Shown: piece after piece, positions 55,340-64,000 of the stretch
Layout of the letters: each line of letters opens with the position of its first letter
How positions within the stretch are numbered: the stretch's first letter is position 1
NCBI GenBank assembly: GCA_003260075.1
Contig: QLIY01000299.1
Span: 3,078-67,077 of the forward strand
DNA from: Phallusia mammillata
Lineage: Eukaryota; Chordata; Ascidiacea; Phlebobranchia; Ascidiidae
Direction of reading: 5' to 3'
DNA: 64,000 nucleotides
Program-made: the position numbers and the translations under genes
The notes under the pieces: generated by a model
Database searches by the model: none
What the model saw: the letters and a program-made list of their open reading frames with translations, nothing else
Told to the model about the DNA's origin: nothing

Positions 55340-56610
55340 ATATGAAAATAACGGCCCAAATAGACGTAAAAAGCGACATGCTATATTGTTCAAGCGTTTC
55401 GGCAAATGCTCATGCCATCATCAGTGATATGAAGGGCCTCATCAGTTACACCTGTTTATATCCACTTAAGTCACGTAAAAGATTGATAAAAAAGGTGCGA
55501 AACAAGTGTCACATAAAAACGATAGATACATTTTTTATCGATTCTTTGTAAATTTAATTACGTTTGTTATTGATCTTATATATTTCGACATTCTCATTCA
55601 AGGTGAAGTAAATAAACGTGGAAAGTAAATGCTGCAAAGTTTCACGCTAGTGGTGCTTTCGCCCTGAAGGCTTCTTGCGTGGCAAGTAATAACGATTCGA
55701 TTCCCTCTAACTGCCCTATCACCTTACACCGCTGCAACTTTACCTCCATTCACACGATAAAATCGCACTGAGCTTAAGCATTGTGATGTCACAATTGTAA
55801 GTTTGGGGTTTCTGCTGCGGGTCGCAGTGACGCCTTGAAATTTTGGGCTGTGAAATAATTTGTGCGCGTTGTTTGTATGGTACATCAGTGTTTTGTTACT
55901 ATGGAGACAATAACGCAGTTATATAACATTGACAATAAAGTTCAACTAAATTGATCGAAATTTAGTAAAAACACATCATTAATTAACGTAAAAAGCAGCT
56001 TTTTTCCACTATCTTATTCCGGCCTTTTTCCACTAAGTTTGAAATAATTTGGAATGAGGCTAAATATGACATCACAATGCCACAAGCGCCAAGCGCATCA
56101 AACGAAGTGATTATTCACTGAAAACGCGATTTTTATGACTATGGCGTCATTGCATGGCTAAATGATGTAATAATGAGCATTGTCATTTGTGTATATGACG
56201 CGCGATGCCAATCAGCATAGGACGAAATGCTAGACCAAACGTCATTGGTTGATTTCTTATCAGCCCCGGGATGCGACATCACGTGACAGCGCCTTGGCGA
56301 GTGAAATAAAAAGCGCCGACGTTAATTGACAAACTGTGTTATTCGCGACAATGCCCATTTATACATCACCAAGACAGCATCGCACCCGGTTTAATGAAAG
56401 GTTAGGAATTTGGGGTAGCAATTTTCACGCAAAATCGAAAGATTTTTGTTTCGTTTTTTTCACCTTTTATCAATCTTTCATGCGACTCAGGGGGTTATAA
56501 ACGGGTGTAACTGATGTGGCCACTCATATCACTGATGATGGCATAAGCGTTTGCCGAAACGTTCGAATTATAAAGCATGCCTCTTTTTACGTCTATTTGG
56601 GTCATAATAT
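55340..56610. repeat. Pair of about 165-bp inverted repeats, 940 bp apart
   Basis: 55340-55505 on the reverse strand matches 56446-56610 on the forward strand: TATCAATCTTT, GGTGTAACTGATG, CATATCACTGATGATGGCAT, TTTGCCGAAACG and TTTTTACGTCTATTTGGG occur in the same order in both. They are either one foldback element or two opposite insertions of one element. Inside lies a promoter-like block and the candidate exon at 56351. Confidence 0.8.
56200..56340 (+). promoter_or_regulatory. Promoter-like block upstream of orphan ORF
   Basis: Reading toward 56351: an inverted CCAAT (CATTGGTTG, about 56244), CACGTGACAGC (56280), a TTGGCGAG word that resembles an E2F site, GAAATAAAAAGCGCC (TATA-like, about 56303). 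Their order and spacing fit a core promoter; motif occurrence alone is weak evidence. Confidence 0.4.
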
Positions 56611-57116
56611 TCTTTATTAAGTTTTTAAGTTTTTTTCGATGCAGAAAATGTAATTTGCAAACACTACACGATCATCTAATGATAGTTATGCTATTTACTG
56701 ACCAAACTTGGAATGTTTGGTATGTAACAATAGACGACAAGTTTCAATCGTTGCAACCTGAACTGTGTAGAAAAATTAAATTGCCCAAGCCGGCAGACTT
56801 ATTGAGGGAAATACCCCTATATCGGTTGCTTCGTCCAAACCCGTTTGTGGTCCAAGAAACGTTTTTTTACAAAGGACGGCGAACAAGAAGGAAACTACGG
56901 CAGGTGGCTTTGCTAACGGGCATAAGTAACATGATATCAACAACGATGAGTTATGCCGAGGTCTGCTGCTCGAACTTGATGTTATCTCATCAAAAAACGC
57001 CTGCCCGACTCGTCAAAATTAACCTCGTCAATTTTCTAGTCGCTCCAACTTCTAACCAACTGATGATATCATTTAATGTGCAATGTCACTTTTTGTTTTG
57101 GAAATATTTTGCTTGA
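56351..57116 (+). CDS. Unrecognised two-exon protein candidate (173 aa)
   Basis: Exon 1 is 56351-56400 (MPIYTSPRQHRTRFNE, donor GTTAGG). Exon 2 is 56645-57116 after the acceptor TTTTTTTCGATGCAG; the AG overhang plus A restores Arg. Exon 2 stays open for 472 bases in AT-rich DNA, encoding CNLQTLHDHLMIVMLF, TWNVWYVTIDDKFQSL, KLPKPADLLREIPLYRLL and the basic KGRRTRRKLRQ. The intron holds one arm of the inverted repeat 55340-56610. An unspliced reading from 56577 would use repeat-derived sequence as its N-terminus, so I prefer the spliced model. No family is recognised, no signal peptide or membrane helix is convincing, and codon-level evidence is lacking. It could be an orphan gene or a long chance frame. 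Confidence 0.4.
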
Positions 57117-57181
57117 TATTTTTGTGTGAACATTTAAAGACCTGCTGAGGATAAATGAAAGGTGTTATAGTTGGATAACTT

Positions 57182-57443
57182 TTTCATTTGGGAATCTATC
57201 TGTAATGTTACCATCAATTTCTGATAATAATTGACATTTTGCAATGCGTCCAGAACACATATTTAAAATGAATTTCAACAAAACGCCGCTCGTTTAAGTT
57301 CAACCACAGGGGGGGGGGCATTTGGGAATCTATCTATAATGTTACCAGCAATTTCTGATAATAATTGACATTTTGCAATGCGTCCAGAACACACATTTAA
57401 AATGAATTTCAACAAAACGCCGCTCGTTTAAGTTCAACCACAA
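57182..57443. repeat. Duplication around a G run
   Basis: 57182-57308 recurs at 57319-57443 after the run 57309-57318, with three or so substitutions. Confidence 0.8.
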
Positions 57444-57583
57444 AAAATAATATAAAAAATAACTGTTAAGAAAAATTTTGTAAATCTAATTATTATTGAA
57501 ACCAAATTTTTCCTGAGTGAGCTAAAAATACAGTGGTTCGTCTGCAAAGAGTTCAAACCTGCCAATCATCATTGTATATTATC

Positions 57584-57589
57584 AATAAA
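57584..57589 (+). terminator. AATAAA downstream of the orphan ORF
   Basis: First canonical poly(A) signal on the plus strand after 57116; the duplicated stretch in between shortens the true distance to about 340 nt. Confidence 0.35.
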
Positions 57590-57599
57590 GGAAGCTCAC

Positions 57600-59450
57600 A
57601 GGTTTATCAAAACAACTTCATCTAATTGTGAACTGATCGTCTATGACGTCAAAATGTTGTGAAGGTCTTTGGATTGTTGCTTTAGAACGAAGTGTTTGTT
57701 TCACTTTAATACGAAAACAAAACAATTTGATGTTATTTCTTTCCTACCAGTGATTTAAATTAGATATACAATGTTGTTTGACCCCTGTTTTGACCTCACA
57801 ACACTAGTGGGTTATTTATTAAGTTATTTATTAGATTTTGTTTGTATTGATGTACTTTCCTGAGAGGTATAGGCTATAAGCTTGCAAAGTTGACTATAAG
57901 TTTGTCACAACAAAATGCAAGCGTATATTTATAAACGCAACTGTTTTGATTTTGCAAACTGGCATTACCTATATAAAGCGATACAAAATTTGCAAATACA
58001 GATTGAAAAATGTAACGGACTTTCATATTTTTACTATTTGTTGCTATTTCACGCTCGAGCGAGCACGCTGTGACGAAATAATGGCCTCTGTTATCCAAAT
58101 AAACACGAGATCAGGCCGTTGTTGTTTTAAGAGTTAGTGTACATGTGTTAAGGCTGTTTTTGTACAAGTGTAACCTGAAAACATTCGATTGCGATTAGAT
58201 CTTTTTGCCACGCGACTCTGCTTATGATTGATGGACCAGGAAAATAAATTGACTCTTTAATCTGTGCACCATTGTGAAGTGCATGAAGTATATATTTCCG
58301 GTAATTACCTTGTAAAAAATCAGCAGCTCCTGTTTGTGCATATATTATGGTTGCAATGCAGGGCCGCAAAAATCTGTACTGAGAAAATAACTGGAAATAA
58401 TTGCATTGAGTTTGGGTATAGCATGACAGCATTTTACAATAATTGAGCTGCGAAATTTACCCCTTATGTAGCTAAAAATACTTTTTTTGACATCTTAAGT
58501 AGCAAACGTCATGCATGAGCGTAAAAATGCGTCACAAAATCCTTCCATCGCGTGAAACAAGGCTGTAAATTCAATTCCCAATTATACCAATCACTGTACA
58601 CAACTTTCAGCAGGCCGTTCTACCGTTTTGCATGATTGTGACAAAATATCCTGAACGCGTGAGCTATTATTGCAGCTTAGCCAGTGGTCAAAGCGATTTG
58701 ACTTTTACAAGCGGAAAAAGGTCGCAAACAAACGTTTAAACGCGACTTATTTTCTGTTCTATTTATTGTTTTTGGCCTTGCTGCTTCTTGTGGTAAAAAG
58801 TGTTGCCACATTTTTGCTGTAACTTGTCGCAGTTAACTAACATCAAGGAAGGCTATTGCCTTGGACAGGTGGCAAAAAGATGGTAATTGGCCATTTTGGG
58901 GCAGTTTGAAAGTTTTTTCTTCACTTTTACTTCTTTATAATTTCCCAGGAAGCTAGGTCACACGTCATTGGATTCAAGATCATTTTTACCACATTGTATC
59001 ATTGTGACGTATTCTGTTCTAAATTCGCAGTTACGTACAAGTTTTTGCACAAGCAAGATTTTCAATATTTTGAGCCTTACCAACAGATTGTAATGGAAAA
59101 TTAAATGACATTAGTCCTATTGAAGCACTGTACAGGATATTGCATGGTAATAAACATACATACTTCTGAGAAATCATTGTGCCTAGTCAATTACCTTTAT
59201 TGCAATCGTATTTTGCAATGCGAAGACAGAAACTGTTTGAGTGACGTGCACTTGTTGTGACTCCTCAATAAGCAACGTGCTTTATTTCGTTTTCAGTACT
59301 TGCTTTTTAATTTTCATGGTTTAACAGCGTGCATTATACCAGATAAGCTTTGTCACACATTTCATATTTAGTGACTTCATAGAATAAGTGTGACGCAATA
59401 ATTATGCATCAAACCTGAGAAGAATGAAAGATTGCGAGTTACATTTTCCA
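57600..59450. other. Gene-free stretch, nothing recognised
   Basis: AT-rich DNA with frames under 100 codons on both strands and no supported exon, transposon ends or RNA gene. Confidence 0.5.
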
Positions 59451-59457
59451 ACTTAAA

Positions 59458-60007
59458 TTGCAAAATTTATTCGTTTTTAGAAGTCATATTCCGAGTAAGT
59501 TTTTCACTGCTTAAATTCGTGCATGTGAACAGTCCTACTTTTCAAGATTGAATATGAAAAAGGGATTTTTAACAAGCCCGAAACCCGGTCGAAGACGATT
59601 TGGGGGGGGGGGATTGCAAAATTTATTCGTTTTTGGAAGTCATATGCCGAGTAAGTTTTCACTGCTTAAACAATTAATTCGTGCATGTGAACAGTCCTAC
59701 TTTTCAAGATTGAACATGAAAAAGGGATTTTTAACAAGCCCGAAACCCGGTCGAAGACGATTTGAAAAACAAATCCCAAAATTTACCTAGAAGTTGGTGA
59801 AATTGTGGTATAAATTCATTCAAAGCCATGTTGGGGCGAAATCGATTTTCGCAGTGGTTTGTAATAAGAAATACACTGACTGGTTTGAGTGCGAATTCAT
59901 GCCATGGCAAGAGTAAAGTCAGGTCCACATCAATTTTTTTTTTTGTAAATTTGGGCCTTAACCGGGTCCGAACCCGACGCAAAAAGCCCGGACAGACTTA
60001 CAACTCT
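59458..60007. mobile_element. GCCCGAA-rich repeat copy, with a G-run duplication at its left edge
   Basis: 59458-59601 recurs at 59613-59763 around the run 59602-59612. The element reads ACAAGCCCGAAACCCGGTCG at the left and TCCGAACCCGACGC, AAAGCCCGG and ACTTACAACTCT at the right (to 60007), matching the family in the GON4L introns. This is one of the most complete copies. Confidence 0.6.
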
Positions 60008-60009
60008 AC

Positions 60010-61058
60010 ACCAATCTGTTAAACTTCATCTAAACTGTTAAATCCAGCCACACGAAGCAGGTCAATAAATATGGTGTTACTTTTACCGTTTCTTGTGGTC
60101 TTGCGGCCAAAACTTCGTTACACTTCACAGAATAAGATGGTTTTAGCTACGTAGAGGCAGCGAATGGTTCGTATCAAGCATAGGGAGTAGATTTTTCCTC
60201 GCTTTTAACTTTATCTGTTGTTTACAGCAGAAAATTGCTAATTCGCCATAAGCTTTTGAACTTTTGATATCGAATGTCAAAATATAAAAAAATAAATTCA
60301 AAATATGAATGCTTAGTGTATGTTGCAATAACTCGAAGGAATGTGCCTTACATTTTTTCATTTTCCAATAAAATGCAAAAATTGAGGGACGCTATGATTT
60401 TCGTTTTGAACTCTGGATTCGAAAAAAATGCGTTTTCCGTTTCAAACAAAATTTTCGTACCCAAGATGTCAAAAAAGTTTTGATTTAGTTACATTTATTT
60501 TTTCAGTCCAGCATTGTAAAAAAAATTACGCGCTATATATTTGTGACAGAATTTGTGATTTATTTTATTATTGTGTTTTAACCCACAATTTCGAAACGTT
60601 TATGGTTAGTGTATTATTTTGTTAACCCAGAATCAAACACATCTTGATTTTATTATGTTTTAATTCAAAATTTGCTTAGATAAATTCAAAATTGATTGAA
60701 TAAAATACGATTTTTATTATAGTCTAACCTAGGCCTAGATCTAACCTAGACATTTGGGCAGCCAATTTTTTGGGGGGGGGGTATGTCGTCACAATCGTCT
60801 CAAACCCGGCAAGAAATCCAGTACAAGGCGCCAGGCCCATTCTAATCAACAAGCAATCGGTCTGCAGTAATACGATTGTCGCACTAATTGCTGGGGCAAA
60901 ACTCGGTCGTCTATGGCTTACGACATCCGATAAGCATCAGCACATAAAACATCAGTCAGACGCGCGTGGTTTTTCGATGTTGTAGTGACGTTAATTGCGT
61001 GGGGTGAAATCTAGAACAATTTTAACAGGATGACTAACTCCTACGGTGCAAGAAAAGG
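60010..61058. other. Gene-free stretch with one G run
   Basis: AT-rich and without supported exons. The run at 60772-60781 shows no obvious flanking duplication. Confidence 0.45.
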
Positions 61059-61188
61059 CAAAAAACAAAATTTTAAGCAACTTTGACTGATGACAGAAAT
61101 TGCAGGTAATGGCGATCTTGGGGGGGGGGAATAAAAAAATTTAAGCAACTTTGACTGATGACAGAAATTGCAGGTAATGGCGATCTTG
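61059..61188. repeat. Short duplication around a G run
   Basis: About 60 bp ending AATGGCGATCTTG recur after the run 61120-61129. Confidence 0.8.
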
Positions 61189-61189
61189 A

Positions 61190-63657
61190 CCTTAAGAGCA
61201 GACCACGTTATGAGAATTACTACTTTCCCTACATTGTTTCACAACTTTGCAAGGAATCCAATCATGTTTCCCTGAGACGTAAATTGTAAACTTTATCAAG
61301 TGTAAGGTTTTCCACTGTTTTGTTAGTTACATAATTTACAGGCCAGTTCTTATGTAAGATTAATGTCAATGATATAATATAGTGTAAACAATTTGCTTTA
61401 AAATAGTGGTTTTGTATCGATAATTGTCAATTACAGTAGTAAATTTTATGATAAATGAATTTGATGTACTTTTTCATGTGCAAAGACAGACAACACTGAA
61501 TTAACACCAGCATTTTTCAGTCCTTTAATTCCGAACAAAATAAATCTATTGCTCTAGCTAGTAAATGAGTCTGTTAAAAAAGTAAAGGCCCTCACTGTAC
61601 CCACGACGTGAAAAAAGTGCCTTTGACTTCATACAGTTTTCATTATTTCATAGTTTCAAAGGGCCGCAAATAATAACGCTGGGGAAAGTCCTTGAAGGAA
61701 ATCAAATAACTGTATGTTACGCGTACAGCGTACAAAACAGCGCAGTCAGTCCAATCTAATCAGACCTTTGCTGTCTGTATGTAGCTTGTCAAAACGACAA
61801 CGCACAGTCAAAATCAGTCCGCGCACAACGACGGGCTTTCGGCGGTAAAACGGGGATCAAAAACCGGTTGATGCTATCAGGGCAGGACACGGGTATAAAC
61901 AGTCGTGCAGCCTTCAAAAGGTGCTTGGCCGACGAGTAAAGCGCTAGGCCTCTCTTTGGTTATCTCTAACATCTGCTAGTCGACCCTACCTGTCATTTGC
62001 CACTTCCACAAGCCTCTGATCATGTTGCGTCACATCTTCGCGAAAGTCCAAAGGCAATTATATCTGCCTGGCATCTTATTTACGAAAACCGCATGGTTTG
62101 TACATCTTTTTATCACATTTTTTATTTCCTACTCAATGTCATACCCTTACTGTTAAGTATGTGGCATCTAAGTTTTAAAGTATGATAAATTATTTTGCTA
62201 CATTGAATTTCTTGGCCTCTAGCAGTCAAATTTCATTTTTGAATGTCACGAGTTGTTATTTTAAAAGTGTTTTGCTTTAAACATTTTGCAATTGACCTGG
62301 TTTTGTTGCCCCAACATAAGAAGGCAATTGAATTAATTCGAAAATTAACTGTGACAAAAAATGGCGACTATAACGTCATAATCACCCGGGCAATAGTGTA
62401 CACAAGCACACAATAATGTTTCACTGTTTACACCTGCAAGTCCAGTTTCAAGCAGGCCAGAGAGTAAAAAGGTCACACTTTGGCAGACAAAAGTGACGGA
62501 CAGTTTAATAGATCAGTCAATTATGGCCAATGGCGAGAAGTTGACGCCAGAACTAGTTTTTCGTTGTGGTGCGAAAATAGCTGCGATTCGTTACAGTGCT
62601 GTAATTGTCATCGGCCTTGCCTAGCCTTGCAGTTATGAATAAAACATGTATCTACGTTCGGCGTATGGTACGCTAACTTCCCCGTGGTGTGCGCAGTGTA
62701 GTTTTGTTTACCCGTTAGACAGCAATTTGCGAACAGCAGAAGTGAAAATTTACATTCCACCGTCCTATGCAGAGCTGGGCTTAAAAATCCACAAAGCCAC
62801 AAGACTTTAAAATGACTGAGAATAGAAAATATTTTTTCCAAGTAACAGAATCAGCCATTGAATTTAAATGCAATGTTGATTTTTCGCCTAACTGGCATCA
62901 TATAATCACCCTCACTTTAAAATAAACGTTTCTCTACAAAAGAATTATATGGTAGTGTAACTTTTCTTCAAATTTTATCATGTTTTGGCGAAAATTCTGA
63001 CTTTAAACGGGGGGTTTTAAAGCACAGTTACGTGTCATTGAAATCCAATTATAATCATAAAACAAATGTGACATGATTTGCCAAAAAACATCGCAAGGGG
63101 TAATGTGATTGCTATAAAATTTGTTTAATGTTAAACCGAGGTTTAAATGTATCAAAAACAGGCCATGAAATAGAGAAAGGCAAGTTTGCAGCGATTAAAG
63201 CCTCCTTTGGGCATATTGTAAGGCGTACTTATTAAATATGCTAGATGAAATTAAGTTTATTGCAAAAGTATGAAGGCAAATTAAGACTTTTAGATTTTTG
63301 TCAAAAAACGACAACGCACACCGTGCTCATCCATTTTAATCTTGATTTGGGAACCCCTATCATCAACATATCTTTAAAATCAAAAAAAGGGGAAGGTGTC
63401 CTATTGTCAATCCTGTCACGACCTTCGAAAGATTGGAGACGCCAAGGCGCTCGCCACTGTTACGTAACAATAGCAGTAGCGCTATGTTTTGATTCGGTGT
63501 AAATGAAGTAAAGGCGTTTCTTTGGGGAAAAGGGGGGTGCGGGGTAAAAGTGGCGACATGCGGCAACAAGGCAACGGGTATAAACACACGCGTGGTGGGT
63601 TCCTAAGGTTTTGTCGCTGATTCGGGGAATTGATTATGAATCGCGTGTTTTATGAAT

Positions 63658-63688
<31 letters not shown>

Positions 63689-64000
63689 CGGAAGCTACTG
63701 TGATTTATACTTTCTTTCTTTTTACTATTGGTGTTTTGTCCAGTCGAAGACGATGGTTACAAGTATGTCTTTGCGACACTGAAATGTATGGGAAAGAAAG
63801 TTTAATTTAAGAATATTTTTGGCAACATTATTTTGAAAACGTTGAGTGAGTTTCGGCATAAAAAACGTAATTCTTAAACCAGAGACTTTTAAACTTTTCT
63901 TTTTTTCCCTCTCGTCATCTTTTCAACATAAAATTTACCTTTAATTTATTCAACAAACGAATCCAAAAAATCTAAAAACAATAATTTACTCATATATATA
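61190..64000. other. Gene-poor right end of the window
   Basis: No exon with two supported splice sites was found. A weak frame around 61970-62092 is discussed among rejected items. A 31-G run lies at 63658-63688 without flanking duplication. Confidence 0.45.

Noticed and set aside
56529-56575. Intact hammerhead ribozyme
   Set aside because: CTGATGA, a stem and GAAA are present, but no stem III with a following UH cleavage site fits in either arm.
61970-62092. Exon-like frame reading ASDHVASHLRESPKAIISAW
   Set aside because: It has a possible donor (GTTTGT) but no convincing acceptor or start and no partner exon downstream; an overlapping 46-codon ATG frame is equally plausible.

Overview
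Animal nuclear DNA of about 36-37% GC (rough impression). It holds three multi-exon protein genes with GT-AG introns, AATAAA poly(A) signals, and a dense load of short non-autonomous DNA transposons. I infer a compact, highly polymorphic invertebrate genome, most likely a tunicate: introns are mostly 0.1-2 kb and the proteins are chordate-like. The species itself cannot be read from the sequence.

Layout. 1-3.3 kb: repeats, then the 5' flank of a PP2C-family phosphatase of the PPM1A/PPM1B type (plus strand, 3302-7695, 5 coding exons, 404 aa). 7.7-11.2 kb: an AP-1/CRE-rich stretch, then nested hAT elements. 11.2-37.85 kb: a GON4-like (GON4L) chromatin/transcription regulator on the minus strand, about 32 coding exons and about 1,640 aa; its introns are full of MITEs and it was assembled exon by exon here. 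37.85-39.26 kb: a divergent promoter region. 39.27-51.63 kb: a plus-strand FBF1 homologue (transition-fibre/distal-appendage coiled-coil protein, about 980 aa, 24 coding exons). 51.6-64 kb: mostly gene-poor, with a CRE minisatellite, inverted repeats, and a two-exon orphan ORF candidate at 56351-57116. The three genes belong to different processes (signalling, chromatin, cilium base) and look like ordinary neighbours; only GON4L and FBF1 are placed to share a promoter region.

The most unusual property of the window is about 37 runs of 10 or more C or G, plus a few single Ns. Most are followed by a diverged second copy of the sequence just before them. These joints cut and repeat exons of GON4L and FBF1. 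I read them as unmerged allelic contig ends joined with false fill rather than biology. They nevertheless expose allelic variation, including at least one apparently polymorphic transposon insertion and one allelic MITE deletion. The runs are C on the plus strand from 0 to 35 kb and G from 37 to 64 kb, with one exception. No transposase, rRNA gene, intact tRNA gene or CRISPR array was found.
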